Source: Flavivirga algicola (GTDB lineage Bacteria > Bacteroidota > Bacteroidia > Flavobacteriales > Flavobacteriaceae). Taken from it: DNA of 64,000 nucleotides. Positions 36,714-46,252 of this stretch are shown here, one piece after another; position 1 is the first letter of the stretch, and every line of letters starts with the position of its first letter. Position numbers and translations under genes: made by a program. The DNA lies in assembly GCF_012910715.1 (NCBI RefSeq), contig NZ_JABBHF010000007.1, forward strand, positions 5,001 to 69,000, read 5' to 3'. The notes under the pieces are model-generated. The model was not told where the DNA came from and searched no databases. It worked only from the letters and a program-made list of their open reading frames with translations.

Positions 36714-38288
36714 ATGGGGCGCAAAACAAGGATTTTAATTATTTTAAGTTTATTCTTTTTTAATTGTCAGGAGAAAATAACGAAACTTACTAAAGACGAA
36801 AAGAAACCCAATGTTTTAATTATATTCCCAGACCAACTCAGAAGATACAGTGCGGGATTTTGGGCAGAGCCTCCTTACAAACAGCATGTTATAGGTAAAC
36901 CAGATCCTGTAATAACACCAAATATAGACAAGTTGGCTAAAAATGGTGTGGTTTTTACACAAGCAGTTAGTAACTACCCACTTTGTAGCCCCTATCGAGG
37001 TATGTTGATGTCGGGTATGTACCCAGAACAAAATGGCATTTGGAACAATTGTAAAGTAGGAAGAACCCATAGTTTGAAGGATAATATAGCAACCATTCCC
37101 GATTTGTTTTTAAATGCTGGATATAATACTTCTTATATCGGTAAATGCCATTGGTTAAAAAATGATCCGCTATTTGATGAAGATGGAACTTATGTAGGTT
37201 CTGTAGAAGCTCCTGGAGGCTATCGTATAAATAAGTACGATACATATATACCACCAGGAAAAACGCGTCATGGGATTGAATACTTTTATCAGGCAATTAA
37301 GGATCAACATTTCAATCCACATATTTATTCTAATGATTCAGAAGCTATCGGGGGTAAAAAGGATGGCGAGTTACATTTACCAAAAACATTTTCACCAAAA
37401 AATGAATCACAAATCATAATTGACTATTTAAGAAATACAAGAAGTCAAAGGGATAAAAACAAACCTTTTTGTATGATATGGTCTATGAACCCGCCCCACA
37501 ACCCATGGGATGACAAAAATACAGATATGGCCACTTTAAGAAAGCATTATGATATAGATAAATTTCCTGAGATCAATGATAGCTTATTGGTTCGAGAAAA
37601 TGCCGATAAAGAAGTGGCAACTTATGTAAGGCATTATTTTGCAAATATAACAAGTTCCGATTACTATATTGGTTTGGTTTTAGATGAATTGGAAAAGTTA
37701 GGTGAATTGAATAATACGATAGTGATTTTTAGTTCAGATCATGGGGAAATGCTCGGGAGTCATGGTAAAAAAGGTAAAAATGAGATAGAATTAGAATCTA
37801 CCGCAATTCCATTTATTATACACTGGCCTAAAGGATTAAAACACGGAGTTAACGATCTGCTTTTAAGTGTACCCGATGTATTGCCAACAACTATGGGATT
37901 AGCTGGTATAGGAAATCAAATACCTAAAGAAATTGAAGGTACTAATTTCTCATCCCTACTTCTTAATGAAAAAAATAACAATGTACAGAAACCTAAAGCG
38001 GTTCTATTGATGTTGGGGAATTCAAGAGGTGTTCTAACTAATAGATACTCATTGTGTTTAAAAGAAAATAAAAAGCAATGGGATGTACAAGGTGCTACGA
38101 GCATTGAAGAGGCCTTTTTATATGATAACCAGGTTGATCCTTATCAGTTAAATAAAATAGATATCGAAGAAAAACCCGAAATTTCAAAAGATTTATTATT
38201 AGAGCTGGCTAAACTTCTTAAAAAAACAAACGATCCCTGGTATCAGGATAAAAGATACAGTAGTATTATTCCATATACAGAAATTTAA
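36714..38288 (+). CDS. Sulfatase (S1 family), lipoprotein, atypical CSPYR active-site motif
   Basis: A 524-residue formylglycine sulfatase. The lipobox ends at Cys18 (FFFNC), which supports the ATG at 36714. An ATG at 36684 would add ten residues inside the previous gene. Metal-binding starts are VLIIFPDQLRR (Asp in the PDQ) and VIFSSDHGEMLGSHG near residue 330. The active-site motif is LCSPYRGMLMSG with Cys91. It fits CxPxR, but has Tyr where the usual motif CxPSR has Ser. Maturation to formylglycine needs an enzyme encoded elsewhere. The substrate is probably a sulfated sugar of the PUL polysaccharide. Confidence 0.92.
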   Translation: MGRKTRILIILSLFFFNCQEKITKLTKDEKKPNVLIIFPDQLRRYSAGFWAEPPYKQHVIGKPDPVITPNIDKLAKNGVVFTQAVSNYPLCSPYRGMLMSGMYPEQNGIWNNCKVGRTHSLKDNIATIPDLFLNAGYNTSYIGKCHWLKNDPLFDEDGTYVGSVEAPGGYRINKYDTYIPPGKTRHGIEYFYQAIKDQHFNPHIYSNDSEAIGGKKDGELHLPKTFSPKNESQIIIDYLRNTRSQRDKNKPFCMIWSMNPPHNPWDDKNTDMATLRKHYDIDKFPEINDSLLVRENADKEVATYVRHYFANITSSDYYIGLVLDELEKLGELNNTIVIFSSDHGEMLGSHGKKGKNEIELESTAIPFIIHWPKGLKHGVNDLLLSVPDVLPTTMGLAGIGNQIPKEIEGTNFSSLLLNEKNNNVQKPKAVLLMLGNSRGVLTNRYSLCLKENKKQWDVQGATSIEEAFLYDNQVDPYQLNKIDIEEKPEISKDLLLELAKLLKKTNDPWYQDKRYSSIIPYTEI

Positions 38289-38806
38289 AATAACGCGAAT
38301 TACTTAACTTTAAGTTTATACAAGATTTACTTCGCTTTAGATAAAGTACATAACTAATTTTTAACTATAGGTAAGATTATTCAAAGATGATGGGCTTGAT
38401 ATATAATCTCATATTTTGAGAAATAAAAATGTATTTTCTTTCTATGTCCCAATATAAAAGATGAGTGTTTCTTTCAGAAAAAGCTCTGAACTAAATATTA
38501 ACCATAAAGAGATATTTCTACCCTTAAGACACGTCTTAAATTCCAATATTTGTTTTTACATTAAGTTTTTCTAAAACTCATTTACAGCTAGCTGAAAAAT
38601 TACTGAGGAAGTTTAGGGTTTGTAATGGCTTAAGGATAAAAGAAGTGTAACATTGACATTTAAGTAATGGTAATCCCCTTTTTGGCAAGTTCATGATTAT
38701 CCAACGATAAAATATCCAGTATTAAAGGTTTCGAAAAAGTATGAATTGCCAGGTTTTACAGAATTTCATGTGTTGAAGAAATAATACTTAAAAGAAATAT
38801 TTATAA
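38289..38806. other. Long gene-free stretch with a possible decayed C-terminal fragment
   Basis: These 518 bases carry no intact gene. From about 38674 to 38784 a frame without stops reads SPFWQVHDYPTIKYPVLKV and ends KYELPGFTEFHVLKK before a TAA. It is a protein-like C-terminus with no start or upstream continuation, 22 bases before the next gene. It may be a pseudogene remnant. I see no clear promoter or terminator in the segment. Confidence 0.35.
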
Positions 38807-40669
38807 ATGAGGACAGTTATTTTTACATTTTTAATGCTAGTTGTATGGGCAGGACATGCGCAAAAAGAAAATAACGTATTAAGTTGGGAAGTACTTTCTC
38901 AACATGAGGTTCCTGAGTGGTTTAAAGATGCTAAGTTTGGTATTTATGCACATTTAGGTGTTTATTGCGTACCAGCATTCGAAGGAGAGTGGTATCCACG
39001 TTTAATGTATCAAAAAGATCATAAAGTACAAAAGCATCATATAAAAACTTACGGTTCATTAGGTAAGTTTAATTATCACGATTTTATTCCTAAATTCAAA
39101 CTTAAGAATTGGGATCCAAAAGAATGGGCCGATTTGTATAAACGAGCAGGAGCAAAATTTGCAGGGCCCGTAGCAGAACACCATGACGGTTTTTCCATGT
39201 GGGCTAGTAAGGTTAACCGTTGGAATGCTAAAAAAATGGGGCCAAAAAGAGATGTTGTTGGTGAATTAGTAAAAGAGATACGTAAAAACGATATGAAAGT
39301 GATTACGTCGTTTCACCATGGGTTCAATATTTCAGGTTATTATAATACAGTAGAAGGTACAGCAACTGCAAACCCGAAATATGCAGATTTATATGGAAAA
39401 TTATCTCCAGAGAAGAGTTATGAACGTTGGTTCAAAAAATTAAAAGAAGTTATTGATAACTATCAACCAGATCAGATTTGGTTTGATTGGGGGTTACGTG
39501 ACATCCCAATGGAATATCGTCAAAAATTTGCCTCTTACTATTATTCAAAAGAAAACGAATGGAATAAAAAGGTTATTATTACCAGAAAGCTTGACCAATT
39601 ACCTTTAGGTGTTGGAGTACATGACTACGAGGGGGGGAGTGCCAGAGATTTATCACCAAGGCTTTGGCAAACCGATCAATCAACGGGAGGGCATTATTGG
39701 AGTTGGAGAGCAGGTATGAAAACACGTTCCCCACGTTGGCTGTTACGAGAGCTTATTAGTGTAGTAAGCAAAAATGGTGTTATGTTGCTTAATGTTTGTC
39801 CAGCTGCAGATGGTTCCATTCCAGCAGGTCAAAAGGAAATGCTTTATGAAGTAGGGGACTGGCTAAAAATAAATGGCGAAGCTATTTATGGTACACGACC
39901 ATGGCGCGTTTCTGGAGAAGGTCCTAATATGTATGGTAAAAAAGGATACTATATGGAGTATAATTCTGCGCTTCAAACAAGCCCGATTAATGTACGCTAT
40001 ACCCAAAAAGACAATAACCTGTATGCGATATGTTTCGATTGGCCAGGAAAAGGATTTTCGTTCGATAAAATACAGGTAAATAAGATCACAGATAAATCTA
40101 AAGTAACTTTAATTGGTCATGGAGAAGTAGACTATGAGGTGGTAGATAAAAAGCTTAAAATCAAAAAAATGGGGATTTCTCAAAAAGAAATGCCGTTTAA
40201 GCATGCTTACGTACTAAAAATAGAAGGTTTTGATCTAGAGGCAGATCCATTTTCAAAACTAGAAGTCATCCGCTTAAATGCCGATAATGCTACAACTACG
40301 GGGCATATTGTAAAACGAATTGGAGGTGTGTCTAATGCTAAAGTTCAAAGAAACGGGCTTCAAAATTGGCATAACCCTTGGGATAAAGTGTATTGGCTTG
40401 TTAATGTGAAGACTCCTGGTGAATATAAAGTACGTGGTGAATTTGCAACGCGTTTTAAGCCAGCTCGAATGGTGTTGAAAAGTCAAGATGATGAGCTTAA
40501 GTTTGAGACTGTGCCCAAAACTAAATATGGGGTTAGTGTCGTTAAGGACTATGGTTCCATATCTTTTTCTAAAACGGGCTTATATCAAATAGAGTTAAAA
40601 GCGCAAGATTACGATAATTTTCCAGGAATCCAGAGGTTTTGGCAAATTGAATTAGCTCCTTTAGAGTGA
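38807..40669 (+). CDS. GH29 alpha-L-fucosidase
   Basis: A 620-residue enzyme with a signal peptide ending near GHAQ (residue 19). The GH29 barrel begins PEWFKDAKFGIYAHLGVYCV. It includes AEHHDGFSMWASKVNRWNA, where the HHDGF-type loop binds fucose, and PDQIWFDWGLRD with the probable nucleophile Asp227. The end of the barrel is VVSKNGVMLLNVCPAADGSI. About 250 further residues form beta-sandwich domains. It opens the long glycosidase run after the gap at 38289. It is probably exo-acting on alpha-L-fucose in the periplasm or at the surface. The linkage preference cannot be read from sequence. Confidence 0.92.
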   Translation: MRTVIFTFLMLVVWAGHAQKENNVLSWEVLSQHEVPEWFKDAKFGIYAHLGVYCVPAFEGEWYPRLMYQKDHKVQKHHIKTYGSLGKFNYHDFIPKFKLKNWDPKEWADLYKRAGAKFAGPVAEHHDGFSMWASKVNRWNAKKMGPKRDVVGELVKEIRKNDMKVITSFHHGFNISGYYNTVEGTATANPKYADLYGKLSPEKSYERWFKKLKEVIDNYQPDQIWFDWGLRDIPMEYRQKFASYYYSKENEWNKKVIITRKLDQLPLGVGVHDYEGGSARDLSPRLWQTDQSTGGHYWSWRAGMKTRSPRWLLRELISVVSKNGVMLLNVCPAADGSIPAGQKEMLYEVGDWLKINGEAIYGTRPWRVSGEGPNMYGKKGYYMEYNSALQTSPINVRYTQKDNNLYAICFDWPGKGFSFDKIQVNKITDKSKVTLIGHGEVDYEVVDKKLKIKKMGISQKEMPFKHAYVLKIEGFDLEADPFSKLEVIRLNADNATTTGHIVKRIGGVSNAKVQRNGLQNWHNPWDKVYWLVNVKTPGEYKVRGEFATRFKPARMVLKSQDDELKFETVPKTKYGVSVVKDYGSISFSKTGLYQIELKAQDYDNFPGIQRFWQIELAPLE

Positions 40670-40696
40670 GTTTTCAGATATAGAAAAGTAATGTAA

Positions 40697-42688
40697 ATGG
40701 CTTCAAATAGGAATAAAACTAGATCGTTGAGGGCAACTAATGTATTGTTGGTCGTATTATTTATGTTGACTAATTCCGTTTTTTCACAAGAAAAGATTGA
40801 GGCCATTGGCAAATATGATATTTGGAATCTTCCAGATTTGCAGGTATATCCTGGTATTTACAAACCCAATTGGGAATCACTAAAAAAATATGAAGTACCC
40901 GATTGGTTTAGGGAGGCTAAACTGGGTATTTGGTCGCATTGGAATCCGCAATCGGTTCCAGAAGCAGGAGGGTGGTATGCGCGTTGGATGTATATAGAAG
41001 GAGATAGGCGTTATAAACACTGTATTGAAAATTACGGACACCCTTCAGAATTTGGTTATAAGGATATATGTGCCATGTGGACGTGTGACCAATGGAATCC
41101 CGATGCATTTTTAAAAATGGCAGTGGATGCTGGCGGGAAATATTTTGTTGCTTTAGCCAACCATCATGATAATTATGATAGTTGGAATTCAACTTATCAA
41201 CCATGGAATTCGGTAAATATTGGTCCCAAAAAAGATATAATTGCTATTTGGAAAGCTGCTGCCGAGAAGCATGGTCTACCTTTTGGTGTGTCTGTACATG
41301 CATCGCCAGCAAGAACATGGGGGCAATTTATGCCTCACTATTTTGGAAGAGACAAGAAAGGGAAATATAAAGAAATACCTTATGATGCTGCTACTGTAAC
41401 TTTTGAAGATGGAAAAGGAACCCTTTGGGAAGGTCTTGATCCTAAAGATTTGTATGGGTTTCCTCATGATAAAGAATTAGATGCGAACCAATCTCCTTTT
41501 GCCAATCAGTTTATGTGGCGTGTAGACGATTTGCTTAAATATAATCCCGATTTACTCTATTTTGATGAAAGTGTCGGGGTAAATGGTTGGGTCGATTTAG
41601 GTGTAAAAATGGGTTTTGGGCATTTAGCACCACAAATAGCGGCTAATTACTATAATAAGAGTATGGCGATGAATAATGGTAAGCAAATTGCTGTTTTAAA
41701 TATGAAAGCAGTTGGAGGCAAAGCCAATAGTTTATATACCATAGAAGAAGCCGAAATTGTGGCTAATTCGTTGGTAAAAGATAGTGAGAAAAAAATCGAA
41801 GGCCAGATAGAACCCTATCCTTTCCAAACAGACGATGCTATCGGGCCTTGGTTTATTAATAAAGAAAGACTGAGGTATAAAGATGCAAAGTGGGTCATTC
41901 ACACACTTATAAATAATGTAAGCAAAAATGGTAATTTGTTATTATCAATTCCACAACGAGCCCAGGGCAATGTCGATCCCGAGGCCATTAAAATTTGTAA
42001 AAATATAGGCGAATGGATGCGTATAAATGGTGAAGGAATTTATGGTAGTAGACCTTTTGAAGTGTTTAAAAGTAATGTTGGAAACTACTACTTTACAAGA
42101 AAAGGAGGGTACATATATATGTTTTGTTTGGAATGGCCAGAATCGAAAAACATAGAGATTCCAGAGTTAAAACAAGGAGGCGCCACTATAGGAAATATTA
42201 CAAAAATTGAACTATTGGGAACTAGAAATGAGATTAGTTTTAAACAAAACGAGGAAATTCTAAATATTCAACTTCCTAAGAATAGACCAAATGAAATTGC
42301 AGCTGTATTTAAAATAAGACAGGATAAAATATGGGTTAATGATGATGATCCTGGAATGTATTATTATGGTTGGGTTCATAAAGTAAACCGAAATAAAAAA
42401 GAGTTTAATAACGATATACATGAATCTTATATAAGAGGTGAACGATTTAGCTGCTCGTTTGAAGGAACAAGTGTCGATTTAATAGCCAATACGTCTCCAG
42501 ATATGGGAAAATTGATTGTTTTAATTGACAGACAATTATATGATACTGTGGATTTAAGCAAGCAAGCAAGTTGTGGCGTACAGCAAATTGTATTTTCTTC
42601 AGAGAAATTACCTTTTGGAAAACATAAAATAGAAGTTATAAATGCAACTAATAAACTAGTTGCTATAGACGCTTTAATAATTAAATAA
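40697..42688 (+). CDS. GH29 alpha-L-fucosidase with C-terminal beta-sandwich module
   Basis: A 663-residue enzyme with a signal peptide (about residues 14-31, TNVLLVVLFMLTNSVFSQ). The barrel starts PDWFREAKLGIWSHWNPQSV and includes ALANHHDNYDSWNS and LLYFDESVG with the probable nucleophile Asp290. The closing segment is NNVSKNGNLLLSIPQRAQG. Residues from about 550 form a module with ESYIRGERFSCSFEGTSVD and GKHKIEVINATNK that resembles the C-terminus of the protein at 48497. The module may bind carbohydrate. It lies 27 bases after the first GH29 gene. Confidence 0.9.
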   Translation: MASNRNKTRSLRATNVLLVVLFMLTNSVFSQEKIEAIGKYDIWNLPDLQVYPGIYKPNWESLKKYEVPDWFREAKLGIWSHWNPQSVPEAGGWYARWMYIEGDRRYKHCIENYGHPSEFGYKDICAMWTCDQWNPDAFLKMAVDAGGKYFVALANHHDNYDSWNSTYQPWNSVNIGPKKDIIAIWKAAAEKHGLPFGVSVHASPARTWGQFMPHYFGRDKKGKYKEIPYDAATVTFEDGKGTLWEGLDPKDLYGFPHDKELDANQSPFANQFMWRVDDLLKYNPDLLYFDESVGVNGWVDLGVKMGFGHLAPQIAANYYNKSMAMNNGKQIAVLNMKAVGGKANSLYTIEEAEIVANSLVKDSEKKIEGQIEPYPFQTDDAIGPWFINKERLRYKDAKWVIHTLINNVSKNGNLLLSIPQRAQGNVDPEAIKICKNIGEWMRINGEGIYGSRPFEVFKSNVGNYYFTRKGGYIYMFCLEWPESKNIEIPELKQGGATIGNITKIELLGTRNEISFKQNEEILNIQLPKNRPNEIAAVFKIRQDKIWVNDDDPGMYYYGWVHKVNRNKKEFNNDIHESYIRGERFSCSFEGTSVDLIANTSPDMGKLIVLIDRQLYDTVDLSKQASCGVQQIVFSSEKLPFGKHKIEVINATNKLVAIDALIIK

Positions 42689-42707
42689 ATATTCTAAACA
42701 CAATTAA

Positions 42708-44681
42708 ATGAAAAAAACAAACACTCTTTTATTTACTGTTCTAATGGCAGTCTTAATGTCTAATATAATATACTCTCAAGACATTAAATTAGCCAAACCA
42801 TCTATAAAACAGATTAGGTTTGCCGATTGGGAAGTTGGGGCGTTTATCCATTTTGGTTTAAATGTGTTTACGGATATGGAGCATGGAGATGGTCAGTTTC
42901 CACCGTCCATGTTTAATCCAACCAATTTAGATGCAGAACAATGGGTATTAACAGCAAAAGCTATGGGAGCCAAATATGCTTGCCTAACCGTAAGACATGA
43001 AGGTGGATTTTGTCTATGGCCTTCAAAAACTACAGATTATACCATTGCTAACAGTCCATACAAAAATGGTAAAGGAGATATTGCCAGAGAGTTTGTAGAT
43101 GCTTGTAGAAAACATGGTATTGTTCCTGCCTTTTATCATACAGCGGCCTTTGATGCGAATGCCACATTAGGAAAATATGAGGGTGATTTAGAGTTACCTT
43201 TAAAATGGAGTTCTACTTGGAGCAAAGCCATGGGAGAAGCCCATAAAAAAGATCCAGGCCTAAGAGGTCGGTTAAAGAAAAAACAGGTGGAGCAAATGCG
43301 TGAGCTGCTCACTAATTACGGCCCCATTGGTTTCATGTGGTCCGACCATTGGAATGCGAAAGACCCCAATGGTGTTTGGAGGGCGGTTACAGATTTAGCT
43401 GAAGAACTTCAGCCAGATATGGTGTTTATGGGACCAGATTCTTGGGTGCCTGGTAATGAAACAGGGCATGTAGTCTACCCAATGTGGAATGCTGTAAATA
43501 CAATAGATGGAACTAAATATTCACGACCATCAGCCAACGACAGTGATGTAACGACAAAAAATAGTTATGGGTTGTTAGAAGGCGAAGTTCGTACAGGACA
43601 TCCTCTAGGTAAATTTTGGCGGGTTAGAGAATGTACAACCAATACAGGGTTTAATTATGGTGGTTGGTTTTGGCACCCAGATTCTGTAAAAAGAACCGCT
43701 CCAAAAAAACACTGGGAGCATTTAGATTTATATTACAGGACAGTAGGTTTAGGTGCTAATGTGATTATTAATTTACCACCAGATAATAGAGGACTGGTTC
43801 CGGATGATATCGCTAAAGCAGCAAAAAAGTTTGGAGATGCTATCAACGAACGATTTTCTAAACCTATAGCCGAATTAGAAACGGTGACATCTGGAGACAT
43901 TGTAGAACTATCATGGAAAAAGCCGAAAAAAATAAATACCATAGTAACTATGGAAAATATTGCTAATGGACAAAAAGTGGTGAGATATTTACTAGAAGCC
44001 TATGTTGATGGCAAGTGGCAAAAACTAGAACCAAGAAACAGAGTGATGGGCTTTAAACCCTATAATAATAATCCAGGATACGAAACGATAGGTCATAAAA
44101 AAATAGATAGGGTAAAAGCTGTAGTTACTAACCGTATTCGTTTTAAATGTTTAGAATCGGTTGCACAGCCAGTGGAAATTAGAAGTTTTGCCGTTTATAA
44201 TTGTGACCCTATTACAAGAGATTTCGATTCTGGTTACCCCTACATAAGTGGTGTAGAAACCATCTATGAATCGGCACATGGTGGCGTGAGAAGAGATAAA
44301 AACTACAAAGGCGATAAAATTTTTATTAATGGAAAACATTTTAAACAAGGTTTAATGGTTTGTCCTGTCGGTAAAGAGAAGAAAGGCGTTGTAGAGTATG
44401 ATTTAACAGAATATCCAAACGCTAGAGGCTTAAAAGCATCTATAGGGATTGAGGATATGATTGGCGATAACGGCTCAGTTGTTTTTATTGTAGAAGGCTA
44501 TAAAAAAGGTGAGTGGATTGAGTTATACAAGAGTAAGAAACTCACAGGAAAAGATGATGCTGTAGAGATAGACATTAAGTTTCCATCTAATCTAAGAGAA
44601 CTTCGCTTAACAACGACCGATGGTGGGGATAATGCAAATTCAGATCACTCTGTTTGGGCCAATGCAGTATTTACAAAATAA
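42708..44681 (+). CDS. GH29 alpha-L-fucosidase with NPCBM-like C-terminal module
   Basis: A 657-residue enzyme with a signal peptide ending near IYSQ (residue 24). The barrel starts FADWEVGAFIHFGLNVFTDM, with LTVRHEGGFCLWPSKTTDYT and GFMWSDHWNAKD, where Asp213 is the likely nucleophile. The C-terminal 150 residues, from YISGVETIYESAHGGVRRD to SVWANAVFTK, form an NPCBM-like module that matches the C-terminus of the GH141 protein at 56128. It is a close paralogue of the next gene, so the pair arose by duplication. The two belong to a different GH29 subgroup from the other three here. Confidence 0.9.
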   Translation: MKKTNTLLFTVLMAVLMSNIIYSQDIKLAKPSIKQIRFADWEVGAFIHFGLNVFTDMEHGDGQFPPSMFNPTNLDAEQWVLTAKAMGAKYACLTVRHEGGFCLWPSKTTDYTIANSPYKNGKGDIAREFVDACRKHGIVPAFYHTAAFDANATLGKYEGDLELPLKWSSTWSKAMGEAHKKDPGLRGRLKKKQVEQMRELLTNYGPIGFMWSDHWNAKDPNGVWRAVTDLAEELQPDMVFMGPDSWVPGNETGHVVYPMWNAVNTIDGTKYSRPSANDSDVTTKNSYGLLEGEVRTGHPLGKFWRVRECTTNTGFNYGGWFWHPDSVKRTAPKKHWEHLDLYYRTVGLGANVIINLPPDNRGLVPDDIAKAAKKFGDAINERFSKPIAELETVTSGDIVELSWKKPKKINTIVTMENIANGQKVVRYLLEAYVDGKWQKLEPRNRVMGFKPYNNNPGYETIGHKKIDRVKAVVTNRIRFKCLESVAQPVEIRSFAVYNCDPITRDFDSGYPYISGVETIYESAHGGVRRDKNYKGDKIFINGKHFKQGLMVCPVGKEKKGVVEYDLTEYPNARGLKASIGIEDMIGDNGSVVFIVEGYKKGEWIELYKSKKLTGKDDAVEIDIKFPSNLRELRLTTTDGGDNANSDHSVWANAVFTK

Positions 44682-44703
44682 TGATTTAAAAAACGCTTTC
44701 TTT

Positions 44704-46230
44704 ATGAATAGATATAAAAATTTTTCACTAATAATCGTTTTTGCATTTTTATATTTTTCTTGCAAAAACAATGAAAAAAAAGAAGCTGAGGTTCAAAATC
44801 AATCTTCAATATTGGTCAAGCCAAGTAAAAAGCAAATCGAATTTGCAGATTGGGAAGTTGGTGCCTTTTTCCATTTTGGCTTAAATGTATTTACAGGACA
44901 AGAACATGGCGATGGAAAAGAACCACCTTCAAAATTTAATCCAACAGCATTAGATGCAGAACAATGGGTGTTAACAGCCAAATCCATGGGGGCTAAGTAC
45001 GGTTGTTTAACAGTAAGACACGAAGGAGGCTTTTGCTTATGGCCCTCTAAAACTACAGATTATACCATTGCTAATAGTCCTTATAAAGATGGCAAGGGAG
45101 ATATCGCTAAAGAATTTGTGGATGCTTGTAGAAAACATGGCTTAAAAGTAGGATTTTATCATACCTCAAGTCATGACACATACGAAGCGCTTAGCTGGTA
45201 TGACGGCAAAATAGGTTGGGGACCAGACAGGGACTCTCTAGTAGAAATAGCATTTCGAGATAAAAAAAGGAAAGAAAAGTACCAACAAGTGCAACTGGGA
45301 CAAATGCGAGAGCTTTTAACCAATTATGGACAAATAGATTTTATGTGGTCCGATCATTGGGGAGCACCTGGAAGTGAACATATTTGGAACCCTATGACAG
45401 ATCTGGTTGCAGAGCTTCAACCTAATATGGTATTTATGGGACCAGAAACTTGGGTGCCAGGCAACGAATCTGGGCTTGTTGTATACCCCATGTGGAATGC
45501 TGTAAATACAGTAGATGGTACTAAATATACCCGTCCTGCACCTAATTCAAATGATAGTTCCGTTGAAAATGACTATGGTTTGCTTGAAAATGAGGTAAGA
45601 ACAGGACACCCGTTAGGCAAGTATTGGCGCGTAAGAGAGTGTACGACCCATTGGGCATTTCATAGAGGTGGTTGGTTTTGGCATCCTGAAGTCACATTGC
45701 CATTACCATTATCTAAACATGTGGATTTATATTATAGAACCGTTGGATTGGGAGCTAATACCATCATAAACTTACCACCAGATCATAGAGGATTGGTACC
45801 AGATACTATTGTAGTTGCAGCTAAAAGGTTTGGTGATGAAATTAAAAGGCGTTTTTCTAACCCAGTAGCCGAACTAAAAGATATTAAAAAAGGCAATATT
45901 GTTGAGCTTAGTTGGGGAGTACCAAAAGAAATCAATACAGTTGTTCTAATGGAAAACATAGCTAATGGACAACGTGTGGCAAAATACATTTTAGAAGCTT
46001 TTGTGGATGGTATATGGCAAGAGCTGAAACCTATCAATCATTTTCCAATAGCTAAGAAACCTTATAATAACAATCCAGGTTATGAGACTATTGGTCATAA
46101 AAAAATTGACCGTGTTATACCAGTAATAACCAGTAAAATTAGGTTCAAATGTTTAAAATCTGTTGAAGGAATAGCTGAAATACGTAAAATACAGGTTTTC
46201 AACTTTGAGCCTTATGATAAGTTAAAATGA
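44704..46230 (+). CDS. GH29 alpha-L-fucosidase, lipoprotein, paralogue of preceding gene
   Basis: A 508-residue enzyme. I chose the ATG at 44704 because it gives a clean lipoprotein signal (lipobox ending at Cys20, LYFSC). An upstream ATG at 44620 would overlap the previous gene by 62 bases. The sequence tracks the preceding protein closely (FADWEVGAFFHFGLNVFTG, LTVRHEGGFCLWPSKTTDYT, FMWSDHWGAPG with probable nucleophile Asp217), but it stops after the first beta-domain and lacks the C-terminal module. Different anchoring suggests different locations or substrate sizes. Confidence 0.9.
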   Translation: MNRYKNFSLIIVFAFLYFSCKNNEKKEAEVQNQSSILVKPSKKQIEFADWEVGAFFHFGLNVFTGQEHGDGKEPPSKFNPTALDAEQWVLTAKSMGAKYGCLTVRHEGGFCLWPSKTTDYTIANSPYKDGKGDIAKEFVDACRKHGLKVGFYHTSSHDTYEALSWYDGKIGWGPDRDSLVEIAFRDKKRKEKYQQVQLGQMRELLTNYGQIDFMWSDHWGAPGSEHIWNPMTDLVAELQPNMVFMGPETWVPGNESGLVVYPMWNAVNTVDGTKYTRPAPNSNDSSVENDYGLLENEVRTGHPLGKYWRVRECTTHWAFHRGGWFWHPEVTLPLPLSKHVDLYYRTVGLGANTIINLPPDHRGLVPDTIVVAAKRFGDEIKRRFSNPVAELKDIKKGNIVELSWGVPKEINTVVLMENIANGQRVAKYILEAFVDGIWQELKPINHFPIAKKPYNNNPGYETIGHKKIDRVIPVITSKIRFKCLKSVEGIAEIRKIQVFNFEPYDKLK

Positions 46231-46252
46231 TTCTTGAACTTAATTAAAAGAA

